Notes: generated from the letters alone by a model not told the origin. Positions 38,220-48,340 are shown, counted from the stretch's first letter. The stretch is DNA of 64,000 nt from Okeania sp. KiyG1 (GCF_014132355.1 NZ_BLZO01000184.1:124001-188000); one strand, 5' to 3'. Numbers and translations: made by a program.

Positions 38220-39908
38220 TTATTCTTGTTCTTCATCTCCTTCATCTCCTTCATCTTCTTCATCCTCTTCATCTTCTTCATCTTCTTCATCTTCTTCATC
38301 CTCCGGGTCTGGTTCTTCTAGACCCTCCTTACCTTTGCGACCGCCACGATGGGGAATTTCAATCCCTTCTTCTTCAAAAGCTTCCACAATCATTTTACGC
38401 AAACACAATTCTATATCTTCGTTTGTGCCCGGTTTAACTTGTGTCGTCGTCTGAATTAGTAACTGATATCTATCAAAGCTTTCAACCCCGTCTACCTCAG
38501 TTGCTTCTAAAACATCCTCATTCTCCTGCTTTAATTTTTGTCCCACTGCTTCTATAACTTTGTAAACCTGTTCGAGATTAGCATCATAAGCAACACCGAC
38601 ACTTACCCCAGCTTCACTATATTTGGAATAGTTAATAATATTACCAATTTCGCCATTGCGAATAATATAGTCTTTATCGTCAAAACTAATACGGGTAGTT
38701 TTAAGTTCGATCGCTGTAACATAACCTTTTATATCATCAATTTCCACAAAATCACCTACTAAGTAGTAACCTTCAAATAAATTAAACAACCCAGCTACTA
38801 CATCTTCAACAATACTCTGTGCTCCCATGCTCACACCAAGACCAAGAATACCAGCACTTGCGAGTACAGGAGTAGAGTCAATACCGAGGACATTGAGAAT
38901 AGCAATCATTGCACCAACGTAGGTGAGATATTTGAGGGTACTCTCGAACAATGGTAAGAGGGTTTCTCGTCTCTTTCTGTTAATTTCATCTAACTCTTCG
39001 TCGTCACCAAGTAGAAATTTTCTGGCCAAAAGCTTACCAATTTCTTCAATCACACGGCTAGTATAAAATATGCCGACGATCTGAATCACTATAGGTCCAA
39101 TAGTTGCTAGATAGGCAATAAATTCTAGTTGCTTAAACACTAGAGTTGCCATAGACAAGTAGATTACATACTCAAGACATCGTTTTGACAAGGGGATGAG
39201 ATGGCGGAGACTATCATATAAGCGTAGCAGCTTGTTAGAACTAGGACTGGAGTATTTTTCGCTGAGAGCATCTAGTGTGTCGATAATTATGATGTTGGCT
39301 TTGACCAGAACTATGCCTACTGCAATAATGACATATATCCTCAGAGCAATATACATATATTGCGGAATTATTTCTGGTAGTTGGATAAATTGAGTACATA
39401 AGGTTAGACTCAACAGCCAAATAATGTTAATTAGGTTGAGACTGACAAAGTTAAAGAAAGATTCTATATTTTCATCATTAGCTGTAATATGTTCAAATCT
39501 TTTGGTGCGATCGCACAGGTTGTCTATTAAACGTTGGAGGTAAGGTTGGGTAATAGCTACGAAGAGTAATAAGAATAAACTTCTGCCTACTCCCATACCT
39601 AGATTTTCCCAGAATTCTTTGGGAATAGTATTAATAAATGATTTGGTGTATTCTAGTAGATTTTCTCCTTGATATATTAACCAACTATTAAATCCTAATA
39701 TCAGGATTCCGAGTAATCCACCACTTAGGATTAATATAGTCTGGATATTCTTTTGAGTATTTTGAATTGTAATTCTAATTTTCTTACTTGAAACAGCTTT
39801 GGTTAGTTGTTTTAAAATTTCTCCAGCTAACCAATTAATTATGCTGAAAATCACGAGTAGCAAACCAATTTCTGCTACTATAACCAAGAAATTTTGTACT
39901 GCCAACAT
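38220..39908 (-). CDS. MscS-family mechanosensitive ion channel
   Basis: A 562-aa inner-membrane channel. About five to seven hydrophobic helices precede the conserved MscS pore and beta-domain region (ASAGILGLGVSMGAQSIVEDVVAGLFNLFEGYYLVGDFVEID). The cytoplasmic part includes RNGEIGNIINYS and IPHRGGRKG. The C-terminus is an unusual run of about 25 Asp/Glu residues encoded by a (TCT)TCA-type microsatellite. The family protects against hypo-osmotic shock. Start ATG 39908. Confidence 0.92.
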   Translation of the reverse strand: MLAVQNFLVIVAEIGLLLVIFSIINWLAGEILKQLTKAVSSKKIRITIQNTQKNIQTILILSGGLLGILILGFNSWLIYQGENLLEYTKSFINTIPKEFWENLGMGVGRSLFLLLFVAITQPYLQRLIDNLCDRTKRFEHITANDENIESFFNFVSLNLINIIWLLSLTLCTQFIQLPEIIPQYMYIALRIYVIIAVGIVLVKANIIIIDTLDALSEKYSSPSSNKLLRLYDSLRHLIPLSKRCLEYVIYLSMATLVFKQLEFIAYLATIGPIVIQIVGIFYTSRVIEEIGKLLARKFLLGDDEELDEINRKRRETLLPLFESTLKYLTYVGAMIAILNVLGIDSTPVLASAGILGLGVSMGAQSIVEDVVAGLFNLFEGYYLVGDFVEIDDIKGYVTAIELKTTRISFDDKDYIIRNGEIGNIINYSKYSEAGVSVGVAYDANLEQVYKVIEAVGQKLKQENEDVLEATEVDGVESFDRYQLLIQTTTQVKPGTNEDIELCLRKMIVEAFEEEGIEIPHRGGRKGKEGLEEPDPEDEEDEEDEEDEEDEEDEGDEGDEEQE

Positions 39909-40261
39909 TTGGGAAAGCTCCTAAGTTGTTTAGTTGTTTTTTTAGAGCTAAAAAATTTTCACTCTAATGTACCTCAAGCAATAATTTTTCTAAATTATTT
40001 TATTCATCTAAATTATACCAATTATTAATCCTTGACAAACTCTCTATTAACTCTTGGTCATTTCAGTTATCATTTATCAGTTAACATTACCTCCTACTGA
40101 AGTAGGAAGCAAGAAAATACTGAATATTCTTTTTTTGGCGGAGGTATGATATTTTGTCCGGATAAGAGCACGAACAAAAAATTTTCTCCTTCTACTACTC
40201 TTTATTCTTCTTTCTTTCCTCTCTTTATTCTTCTTTCTTTCCTCCCTACTCCTGACTCCTA

Positions 40262-40478
40262 AATAATTAAGATTAATATCATGCACTAATTCACCAACGC
40301 CCTTTTTGGCGTTGCTGAATACTGGGATGATTTCGGCGCTCCGCGGGGACACACCGGACACACCGGACACGGGGATTATGGTTTCTGCTAGGAGTGACAA
40401 AATCATCCCGCAATTATGCAATGCCTACTAAAAGGTTCGTATTTTTGCTTCTCTTGGGGAGACTCTAAGACCGCACTA
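40262..40478. repeat. Head-to-head family G arms
   Basis: ATTCACCAACGCC meets GGCGTTGCTGAAT near 40289-40320, so two G elements abut. The spacer before it (39909-40261) holds B fragments and TTCTTTC-type heptamers. No gene is seen. Confidence 0.55.
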
Positions 40479-40620
40479 ATATCAAATCCGGTTGAATACT
40501 TATTATATGAGATGGGGGGATGGGGAGATGGGGAGATGGGGAGATGGGGAGATGGGGAGATTTAAGGCGAGAAAGTGTGGATAGAATTATAAACATATAC
40601 AGTATAACCGGATTCTATAT
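40479..40620. mobile_element. Hybrid MITE (C-type left arm, L-type right arm)
   Basis: ATATCAAATCCGGTTGAA to AACCGGATTCTATAT, with GGGGAGAT octamers at about 40508-40560. Confidence 0.65.
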
Positions 40621-40868
40621 AACTCATCGCGTCGGCGACAGACAACAGTATCAAATTCGGTCGAGAGAGAGAACAGGAATATAGAAAAAGAGAAGTATGT
40701 AAAAAAGGTATAACTATTATAATTATTATAATTATTGTAGTTGGATGGTAGTACTAAAGATGTAAGTGCATTGGTTAATATATTGCTTTAATTGTTAGAG
40801 CTTAAACTGCAAAAATCATTACTTGTTTACCATTACCTAAATATTGTGGTTTAAAGCCTCCCCTTTTA

Positions 40869-41129
40869 ATATCATTTTCGGTTGAATACTTATAAATAAC
40901 TTAGCGAGGAGTCAGGAGTCAACCCACCCCTAACCCTTCCCAACCCACCCCTAACCCCGACCGTGGAGGGGAGGGGAAGTCAGGAGTCAACCCACCCCTC
41001 GCCCCTCCGGTGGAGGGGAAGAAAGGAGAAAAATCAAGATAATTTAAGTATTTCAAGATAATTTTAGTATTTATTCGGTACTGTCAGTTCTGAAATTTTA
41101 TTTATAACTGACCCGTCCGAACATGATAT
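40869..41129. mobile_element. Family B MITE
   Basis: ATATCATTTTCGGTTGAA on the left and TCCGAACATGATAT on the right. The core has GAGTCAG and CCCACCCCTAACCCCT-type units. Family D sequence follows to about 41190. Confidence 0.65.
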
Positions 41130-41328
41130 AAGGGGATAATAAATAAAAATTTTCCTGTTCGTCAATCCTCTTCTTTTCAAGGAGAGGTAATTCGCGCATT
41201 CTAAATTCGCGCATTCTAAATTCTTGAACATTGGAGTATTTTATATAGCAGTCGAAGGAAAGGTGAGGACATATCAAAAGCTTAAAACTCAGACAACGCA
41301 ATATTTTTCCTTCTGCCTTCTGCCTTCT

Positions 41329-42063
41329 TCAATTTGACTCTTTTTCTCTTTCTAATCTACTACTAACTGCCCTATAGTTAATACGGTAGACATCTAATCT
41401 TTCTACTGCTTCGGCAGCAACAAAAGTATCTTGAGGTATTTCTTGCAGTAAATCTATAGCTTTTTGCCATTTAGCTTGAGCTTCTTGCCATACCTCTAGT
41501 GGATGAGGGGGGTTTTGCACAATTACACTTGCTTCTGTGCCTAACTTTTTAGCATTAACTAACTTAGAGGTTGCTGTTTTTTCTACAATAAGTTTTTCTC
41601 GGAGATTATTATAATCTTGGCGGTAAGTTTGAAGCAGTTTACTAGCCTCTTTTTCAACAGTAGTATCCTCAGGAATTTCTTCTAATAATTTAATAGCTTC
41701 GAGTAACTTTGCTTCTGCTTCTTCCCAAGTCGCTAAAGGCAGTGGTGGATATTTCACCGTATTCTTACCTTGAACATTTAGTTTTTTAGCTTCTTTTAAA
41801 TCTTTTTCGGCTTGTTGTTGTTCCAAAAGAGCTTGTTCTTCAGGAGAAACAATTACTATTTTTTGACTAGCTTGTAGAGCATAAACGACGATGCCTACTT
41901 CTATCATTAGAATAGATAATAATAAGATTATCAAACGTTTCTGGGAAAAAGATTTTTCTTCAGAAAGTTGTTCTTCCTGTTGTTGCTGTTGTTCTATTTG
42001 TTGTAGTAAATCTTGAGAATCTAAACTTTTCTCAAGTTCGCTTAAAAGTTGATTTGGTTCCAT
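41329..42063 (-). CDS. Single-span membrane protein with duplicated helical domain
   Basis: A 244-aa protein of unknown function. The N-terminus is Gln/Glu-rich, one membrane helix follows (about 45-65, LIILLLSILMIEVGIVVYAL), then two related modules of about 75 residues, each with PPLPL/PPHPL, W(E/Q)EA(E/Q)AK and (E/Q)IP(E/Q)DT. The internal duplication and cyanobacterial style are clear. A peripheral or periplasmic scaffold role is a guess. ATG 42063 is preferred over TTG 42078. Confidence 0.75.
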   Translation of the reverse strand: MEPNQLLSELEKSLDSQDLLQQIEQQQQQEEQLSEEKSFSQKRLIILLLSILMIEVGIVVYALQASQKIVIVSPEEQALLEQQQAEKDLKEAKKLNVQGKNTVKYPPLPLATWEEAEAKLLEAIKLLEEIPEDTTVEKEASKLLQTYRQDYNNLREKLIVEKTATSKLVNAKKLGTEASVIVQNPPHPLEVWQEAQAKWQKAIDLLQEIPQDTFVAAEAVERLDVYRINYRAVSSRLEREKESN

Positions 42064-42215
42064 GGCTAAATTCAACAATTAATAATTAATAATTAATAAT
42101 TAATAATTACCTCTCCTTGAAAAGAAGAGGATTGACGCGGAGCGTGAAAATTTTTTCTTATTTCTCCTTTAAAGGAGAGGCTTTAAACCTTAATTATTCG
42201 GTAAAAAATATTTAC
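42064..42215. repeat. STRR heptamers and family D block
   Basis: AATTAAT heptamers (about 42073-42105) lead into a complete family D block, TTACCTCTCCTTGAAAAG to the palindrome CTCCTTTAAAGGAGAG, ending near ATTATTCGGTAAA. Confidence 0.7.
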
Positions 42216-42297
42216 CCCATCGATCAATAGTACCACATTAATCACCTAATCTGCTGTAACATTTAGAAGTAGGGAAAAGGGGACATAAAATATCTTT

Positions 42298-42821
42298 AGG
42301 GTTTGCGCTTCACTAGTCTTTTAGTAGGGGTAGGAGACAACCCACCCCTAACCCCTCCCAACCCACCCCTAACCCCTCCCAGGAGGGGAGGGAAAGACAG
42401 GAGACAGGAGACAGGAGAAATGGGAATGAGCGAGCAGGTAGGAGTAAGAATTTTCCCAAGATTGTTCTGCCCAACTATGCGTCTAAAATACTAACTTTTT
42501 GAGCATAAAGAGCTGAAAACCAGGCACTTTTTTCGACTCCAAAAAGGCACTTGTCTTGTAAGCATTCAGCAGTCAGCTATCAGCTATCAGCTATTAACTT
42601 ATTATCTTAGAAGGAGAATTCAAAATGATGTTTATGCAGCATTCACTAGGAAAGAAAAAGGTAACAAGCTAACTTTACTATATTACATTACGCTCAAAAG
42701 CTGAATGCTGTTTCGGAGCATGACAAACGAAAATGCTAATAGCTGTTTGCGCAGCATTCCGCAGGAAATGCTTACCTTGTCTTTATATGTCAATGCTTTT
42801 AGATTTAATCAGCAAGCCCTA
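42298..42821. mobile_element. Family A MITE enlarged by a nested family H MITE
   Basis: Arms AGGGTTTGCGC and TTAATCAGCAAGCCCT lie at TA sites. At 42558-42775 a complete H element (GTAAGCATT to AATGCTTAC) is inserted with the 8-bp duplication CTTGTCTT, splitting the A sequence GCACTTGTCTTTATATGTC. Confidence 0.88.
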
Positions 42822-42861
42822 TTTAAGTACATATATACAAATGATTTTGCCCACCTACTCA

Positions 42862-43644
42862 TTAACTAGAAGCACTTGTATAGTAGCGCAAAGCCAGCCT
42901 CCAAAATCTAATAGAAGCAAATAACAACCCACTTGCCAAAACAAAAGAACCTATTATCCAAGTTCCTCCAATTCTACCTAAGATTGCTTCAGTTGGCACA
43001 GTGGTTAAAAATGCAACTGGTACTAAAAAAGTAAAAAAGAAACGATAAGCATTGGGATAGGCGGCCATTGGGTATCTTCCTGCTTCTAATAAACCTTTGA
43101 GGACTTCTGTCACATTATAAATTTTTACGAACCAAATACTTGTTGAACCCAAAATAAACCACAGACTATAAAGAGTAATTATTCCACAGACAAAGGGTAC
43201 TAAACTAAGCAAATAATTATCTATTCCTAAGCTTAATTTACTACCAGCATATCCCAATAATAGAATACCGAAAATTATATCTGGTATTCCCCAAGGAGAA
43301 ACTGTACGAGTAGAAAGCCAAAATTGACTGCTGATGGGTTTTAGTAGTACAAAATCTAGAGTGCCTTCTTGTACTTGTTCTACAATGCGATTTAGATTTG
43401 GAATTAAAAAAATAGCGGATATACCCTGTAAAATAGTGAAAATTGCTAAGACAATTAAAGCTTCTTCCCAATTCCAATTCTCAAATTTATAGTCTGTTCT
43501 ATAAAATAAAAATAACCCAAATAAGCTACCTAATAAATTCCCTAAACTGCTAATTGTTGCTATCAAAAAATTGAAGCGGTATTCTAATTCAGCAGCGATC
43601 GCTGCACCCCAAAATAATTTTAGTATTTGTAGATATCGTTCCAT
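42862..43644 (-). CDS. ABC-2 type transport permease
   Basis: A 260-aa integral membrane protein with six hydrophobic helices. The pattern QEGTLDFVLLKPISSQFWLS and the start MERYLQILKLFWGAAIAAELEYR fit ABC-2 permeases of the DUF990 group, usually encoded with a second permease and an ATPase. Neither partner is next to it here, so it probably works with subunits encoded elsewhere. Substrate unknown. The 5' side is followed by AGGCAAC heptamers. Confidence 0.85.
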   Translation of the reverse strand: MERYLQILKLFWGAAIAAELEYRFNFLIATISSLGNLLGSLFGLFLFYRTDYKFENWNWEEALIVLAIFTILQGISAIFLIPNLNRIVEQVQEGTLDFVLLKPISSQFWLSTRTVSPWGIPDIIFGILLLGYAGSKLSLGIDNYLLSLVPFVCGIITLYSLWFILGSTSIWFVKIYNVTEVLKGLLEAGRYPMAAYPNAYRFFFTFLVPVAFLTTVPTEAILGRIGGTWIIGSFVLASGLLFASIRFWRLALRYYTSASS

Positions 43645-43761
43645 TTTTATTTGATTTCACCAGAAAATTTACATCTTGAAAAATTATAGCGCTACTTGAA
43701 TAGGCAACAGGCAACAGGCAACAGGCAACAGGCAACAGGCAACAGGGAATAGCAAGCTGTA

Positions 43762-43954
43762 ATATCATGTCCGGATAAGAGCGTGATAAAAAAACTTTCT
43801 CCTTCAACTCCAGTTCTTCTTCTTCCTTCTTCCAACTTCAGTCTTCCCTCCTGACTCCTGACTTCCCCTCCCCTCCACGGTCGGGGTTAGGGGTGGGTTG
43901 ACTCCTGAGGACTCCGTCGTTATTTATTTATAACTGTTCAACCGGACATGATAT
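43762..43954. mobile_element. Family B MITE
   Basis: ATATCATGTCCGGATAAG to CAACCGGACATGATAT. Inner AAAAAAACTTTCTCC and TTATTTATAACTGTTCAA are shared with 11815-11943 and 44192-44392. Confidence 0.8.
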
Positions 43955-44030
43955 AAAAGGGTTTTAGGATTGAAAAATGTCCGCGCCCAACTCTTGTAGT
44001 GCTATATACCAAAATCATGTTTAGTTTAGA

Positions 44031-44126
44031 CAAATTTTATCTGAGGCTGCACAGAGTTACGAAAAAGAAGATGATTCGGGAGTTTTAGCAATTATTGAAT
44101 TAGAGTTAAATTCGCATTCCAATTGA
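44031..44126 (+). pseudogene. Short coding remnant
   Basis: A 31-codon frame reading QILSEAAQSYEKEDDSGVLA and ending at TGA 44124-44126 has the composition of a soluble helical protein tail, unlike the surrounding repeats. It has no start and is likely a fragment of a lost gene. The parent is not identified. Confidence 0.35.
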
Positions 44127-44191
44127 TGTATAGCAGTTCAATAATGTATAATTTAGAATTTATAATTTAGAATTACCTCTTCTTATAAAGA

Positions 44192-44392
44192 ATATCATGT
44201 CCGGGTAATTAGTGATAAAAAAACTTTCTCCTTCTCGTTTTCTTTCTTCTCCTTCTTATCCTCTTTTTTCTTCTTTCTTTCCTCCTGACTCCTGTACGGG
44301 TGGCGTAATTAGGAGCATGACAAACGGAAATCACCCCTACGACTCCTGACTCCTTAGTCGTTTATTTATAACTGTTCAACCGGACATGATAT
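44192..44392. mobile_element. Family B MITE nested in a family D block
   Basis: ATATCATGTCCGGGTAATTA to CAACCGGACATGATAT. Its flanks, CCTCTTCTTATAAAG and AAGAGGATTAG, are the two halves of a family D palindrome. Confidence 0.75.
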
Positions 44393-44723
44393 AAGAGGAT
44401 TAGATAAAAGGATTTTTTTTCCTTTTTCTCCATGAATGGAAAGGCTTTATACCTGAATTTTTCGGTAAAGGTGGGGTATTAATTTTAATAGACATCTCAA
44501 GAAAAAAAGGGAGTAGGGAGCAGGGAGTACTAAGGAGTGAAACAGTGATATTTCTTATTTCCTATCTCTCTCCAACGAAGGTGGATAAAAAGAATATTGA
44601 GACCATCCATTAAAGGTAATTCTGACAAGATAATAAATTGAATTTCCTCTTATTTCACCACAAATCTACAAACAACTTATCAAAAGAATAAATCTTGGTC
44701 TTTAGTCTTTATTTCTCTTTGAT

Positions 44724-45389
44724 TCAATTAATCAAACTTGGAGAAGTCAGAACAAATACATCTCGATATCCTGCTTTTTCAGTTACAGGTTTAATTGGAG
44801 TTGTAAAGTGGAAAAATTCATGGTCATTTACCAATAATAAATCCCCGGAATGGAGAATTTTACTAAACACAGGTTTTTCTTTTTTCGCAGTATAAAGATG
44901 GGTTGCACCTCCTTGAATATTATGTCGATCTACTGCAAATATACCAATAAAATCTGTGCCATCTCTATGAATACCTTCCGGTGCTGGATTACCTGAATTA
45001 TTAGGGGAACAAATAGTTCTGATTTGATGAACTCCAATATCTGCTTCTGGATGTAGTTTGCAGGAATCGCAGAAAGCTAAAATCATTTTTTTAAAGTTAT
45101 CTAAGACAATAAGTCCGTCGTCTAATTCGGCAAATTCTCTTTTAATGCCTCCTACTAGGGGATTATAATTTTTACTTTGATAAAGATAACCGTGAGGCTG
45201 TTTTATTAACTCTTCCCCTGAGATAATAAAACGAGAAAGTCTTCTGTAACGATACTTAGCTTTTATGTAGGGATCGACTGGAAGAGCGGAAAAAAATTCT
45301 TCAAAACCTTCCATGCTAATAGAATTTACCTTTTTGTAGGTAAACATAAAAGCATAATCTAAATGAATTGAATCTAAAACTCTTTGCAT
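44724..45389 (-). CDS. 2OG-Fe(II) dioxygenase
   Basis: A 221-aa enzyme. It has the iron-binding HRDGTDF (HxD) and, about 55 residues later, the second His in NDHEFFHFTTP, with GGATHLYT between. This fits the 2OG-Fe dioxygenase family that includes free L-isoleucine/leucine hydroxylases. It likely hydroxylates an amino acid or small metabolite using 2-oxoglutarate and O2. Substrate is not predictable and no biosynthetic partners are adjacent. Start ATG 45389. Confidence 0.82.
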   Translation of the reverse strand: MQRVLDSIHLDYAFMFTYKKVNSISMEGFEEFFSALPVDPYIKAKYRYRRLSRFIISGEELIKQPHGYLYQSKNYNPLVGGIKREFAELDDGLIVLDNFKKMILAFCDSCKLHPEADIGVHQIRTICSPNNSGNPAPEGIHRDGTDFIGIFAVDRHNIQGGATHLYTAKKEKPVFSKILHSGDLLLVNDHEFFHFTTPIKPVTEKAGYRDVFVLTSPSLIN

Positions 45390-45515
45390 AAATATTTCTC
45401 CCTATTTTTATAGAGCAAAATTTTAGTTTTATACAACTATATTTTTAATATAGCTCAGATTTCTGAGAAGTGTTACTAAATAATATACAAAGTATGAATT
45501 TTTGTTAAAAAATGT

Positions 45516-45668
45516 GGCGTTGGTGAAGCCCGTGTATGATTTTAATCTTAATTATTTAGGAGTCAGGAGTCAGGAAGAAAGAAAGAAGAAGAAAGAATAG
45601 TAGAGGGAGAAAGTTTTTTGTTTGCACTCTTATCCGGACAAGACATTATACCTCAAATTACCAACGCC
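45516..45668. mobile_element. Family G MITE with 8-bp target duplication
   Basis: GGCGTTGGTGAA to TTACCAACGCC, flanked on both sides by AAAAATGT. The core has GAGTCAG heptamers and a B-like tail. Confidence 0.85.
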
Positions 45669-45744
45669 AAAAATGTATAATACTAATTGAATAAATGTTG
45701 GCTAAAAATAGCTAGGCTATTTATTAGGAGTCAACCCACCCCTA

Positions 45745-46066
45745 ATATCAAATCCGGTTGAATACTTACTATACAGTTGAGAGTAGGGGACCCACCCTAG
45801 CCCCTCCCCCGACCGTGGAGGGGACCCACCCTAGCCCTCCCAGGAGGGGAATTTAGGGAGTGGGGGAGATTAGATAGACATCTGGTAATAATAAAAAATC
45901 AATATCGTGATTCGTACAGAAATTATCAATTATTTCCCTGTACGAACCTTGCATGCAATGTCCCTACTATGCATGGAAGAGATGTCTAATATTTAAGTAA
46001 TTTAAGAAATTATAAACAAATATTATACAACCGGATTCTATGTGCAACCCCACCGGATTTGATATA
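45745..46066. mobile_element. Composite of C/L arms with a nested E element
   Basis: ATATCAAATCCGGTTGAA begins it. AACCGGATTCTAT and then CACCGGATTTGATAT end it. An E-type element (AGACATCTGG to AGATGTCT, about 45880-45986) lies inside. Confidence 0.6.
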
Positions 46067-46195
46067 ACCCCTCTGCTCCCAGGAGGGGAAGTAAGGAGTC
46101 AGAATCAATGTTTTTTATACTATTTAGTCAAAGGGAGATTTCCTGTAAAATCTTTTAGTCACTCCAATTATTGATAACATTCTTAGATTAACTTT

Positions 46196-46348
46196 TTCCT
46201 TCTTATCGAATAATTAAGTTTTAAAGCCTCTCCTTTAAAGGAGAAAAAGAAAAAATTTTCCTTTGAGTCAATCCTATCCGTTTTCAAGCAGAGGCAATTA
46301 TTAATTATTAATTATTAATTATTAATTATTAATTATTAATTATTGAAT
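46196..46348. repeat. Family D block and AATTATT heptamers
   Basis: The palindrome CCTCTCCTTTAAAGGAGA near 46225 is followed by about eight AATTATT units ending just before the aldolase stop. Confidence 0.75.
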
Positions 46349-46364
46349 TCTTCCTTCTTCAAAA

Positions 46365-47126
46365 TTAACCTCTTACACCTCTGACCAAAGCTTGACAACC
46401 TTGTAAGAAAATACTCACATCTATACCTAATCCAATATATTGAACTCCACAGTCGATCCATTTTTTAGCAGTTTCAGGATTATTAGTAAAAGTACCGACA
46501 GTTTTACCCGAATTTCGGATAATTTCTACTGCTTTTTGCATTAATTCAACAACTCGAATATCATCTACCTCCCCAGGAATACCTAAAGATTGAGATAAAT
46601 CATAAGGGCCGAGAAAAATCACATCAATATGAGGAACTGTAACAATTTCTCTCAGATTTTCGATGCCTTTTGTACCTTCTACATGAACTACAACTAAAGA
46701 TTCTGCATTTAATTTATCGGTTATATTACTACCTGCTGAAGTGTAAACTCCTGCACGAGTTCCGAATGATAAACCACGGCAACCAATGGGATTATATTTT
46801 GCACTTTGCACTACTATTTCTGCATCGGTTATTGTTTCTATTTGTGGAACTTGTACACCCGTACTACCAATATCAAGAGCACGTTGAATTTGTGAAGCAT
46901 CGTTTTTGCTGACCCTGACAATAGGTGCAATACCAACACAGTCAGCAGCACGACAAAGGTCTTCTGCAACTAAAATATTTAGAGGTCCGTGTTCGAGGTC
47001 AATGACTGCAAAATCAAATCCTGCTATACCGCAAATTTCTATGAATGCAGGGTAAGCGCAATTCATAAAAGGTCCGAGTACAACTTCGCCGTTTTTGAGT
47101 TTTTGTTTGAGTTGATTTTTTTGCAT
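46365..47126 (-). CDS. HpcH/HpaI family aldolase
   Basis: A 253-aa class II pyruvate aldolase of the 4-hydroxy-2-oxoheptanedioate / 2-dehydro-3-deoxyglucarate type. Catalytic and metal motifs include VIDLEHGP, the Arg of PIVRVSKND, the metal Glu in VPQIET and Asp in GPYDLSQSLG. These enzymes cleave or form C-C bonds with pyruvate and an aldehyde. ATG 47126 (MQKNQLKQKL) is preferred; a longer upstream frame has no homology. Stand-alone gene. Confidence 0.9.
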   Translation of the reverse strand: MQKNQLKQKLKNGEVVLGPFMNCAYPAFIEICGIAGFDFAVIDLEHGPLNILVAEDLCRAADCVGIAPIVRVSKNDASQIQRALDIGSTGVQVPQIETITDAEIVVQSAKYNPIGCRGLSFGTRAGVYTSAGSNITDKLNAESLVVVHVEGTKGIENLREIVTVPHIDVIFLGPYDLSQSLGIPGEVDDIRVVELMQKAVEIIRNSGKTVGTFTNNPETAKKWIDCGVQYIGLGIDVSIFLQGCQALVRGVRG

Positions 47127-47574
47127 AGTTGATAAATATATAGAAAAGAGGTAATAGGGAATAGTAGTGGGAGCATCTTGCTCCCGTTCCTGGTATTTCT
47201 TATTCCTGTATACCATTACTATGTAAAACTACCAACAATATTACTAGAGAGTTTGGAGACCAAACCCCTACCAAGAATTTTAAATTTTTGGAATAATGCT
47301 TATACATTATCCGGATTAATTCCTCTTTCCTTGAGCATTTATACTGCTCTGTCTGCACGTTGTTTTTCCTGAATAGTTTTGTAGAATGAGCATTTTGCCT
47401 TTTCATTGTTTTATCCTGAACAAACACTCAGCTCTTGGTATTAGCGGTTAAAGAGATGATTTTTTGCTAGGAGTAACATTCTTAGTCGGGTATTCAGGGC
47501 GATCGCTTTGGATGACCTTTAAATTTTTACCTCTTGATTTACTAACGCCCAAATTTAAACTTTAGGTGCAACTG
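47127..47574. other. Spacer with no convincing gene
   Basis: Contains a GGGAGCATCTTGCTCCC hairpin (about 47169-47185) after the aldolase start region. Open frames on both strands here lack homology and overlap each other. Confidence 0.45.
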
Positions 47575-48303
47575 ATGACTACTTCACAAAATCCAAACAA
47601 TAAAAACACTCAAGCAAATCAAAAAAATTTCTTGCACAGATTTATTGAATCTTTCCGTAGAAATAGTACGGTATTTGTTGTTGCTACTATTGCTAGTATT
47701 ATGATTTCTATCATAGGATTTGTTGTTGATTTTGTAGAATTTCAAGCAATTATTCATCCTCCAATAGATATTAGCAATTATAAATCGGGGTCGGTTTTGG
47801 TCAAAATCACAGGATGGTCAGAAACATCTTATAATTTTGCTGAACAAGATGGAACAGATGGACTCAGAGCTTTTTTTGTTCAGAGATTCAAAGGAAAATC
47901 TGAACAAACTTCTATGATTTATACAGACCATCAACCTACGGATCGAATGCTAAATAAAGGTGTATCTGCAGAGAAAGATATTAGTGTTCTTAAAAATGTA
48001 GACTACGAAGGCACAATTCCTGATATTACCAAACCCATATCAAAAAGAAATTCTCAAACGCTTCTTGCACGACTTATTCAAGCCAGTAGAAATGAAGAAC
48101 CTGTTTGTCTTTTTGTTTATGGTATACGTGATAATGAAAAGTCTCAATTCTTGAATATTATAGACTTTAAAACAGTGAATCAAAATTTTCAAGATGAATA
48201 TAATACTCTTATAAAAGAAGAAAATCCACATAGGAAACAAGATAAATTAGTTAAGTTAACTGGGGATGCTTGCTCTGGTCTTGGTAAACCCTTATTTGAG
48301 TAA
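47575..48303 (+). CDS. Single-span membrane protein of unknown function
   Basis: A 242-aa protein. It has a polar Asn/Gln-rich N-terminus, one membrane helix (about 30-55, VFVVATIASIMISIIGFVVDF) and a soluble remainder without recognised motifs. ATG 47575 is chosen because TTTAGGTG lies just upstream and overlaps the alternative GTG 47566. The N-terminal layout resembles the linker before pentapeptide repeats in some cyanobacterial membrane proteins, but no repeats follow. Function unknown. Confidence 0.7.
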   Translation: MTTSQNPNNKNTQANQKNFLHRFIESFRRNSTVFVVATIASIMISIIGFVVDFVEFQAIIHPPIDISNYKSGSVLVKITGWSETSYNFAEQDGTDGLRAFFVQRFKGKSEQTSMIYTDHQPTDRMLNKGVSAEKDISVLKNVDYEGTIPDITKPISKRNSQTLLARLIQASRNEEPVCLFVYGIRDNEKSQFLNIIDFKTVNQNFQDEYNTLIKEENPHRKQDKLVKLTGDACSGLGKPLFE

Positions 48304-48307
48304 TTAT

Positions 48308-48340
48308 CAAAATATCAATCCTTGGTTGATAGATATTTTG
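48308..48340 (+). terminator. Possible terminator hairpin
   Basis: CAAAATATCAA pairs with TTGATAGATATTTTG with one bulge, five bases after the upstream stop. There is no clear U-run, so it may only stabilise the 3' end. Confidence 0.4.

Noticed and set aside
38127-38321. Phe/Ile-rich open frame on the plus strand
   Set aside because: Antisense of the acidic triplet repeat of the MscS gene and of MITE sequence.
40077-40421. 114-codon basic open frame
   Set aside because: Made of heptamer repeats and family G/B arms; no plausible protein features.
47178-47427. Overlapping open frames on both strands upstream of the aldolase
   Set aside because: Neither has motifs, ribosome sites or homology that I can recognise, and they exclude each other.
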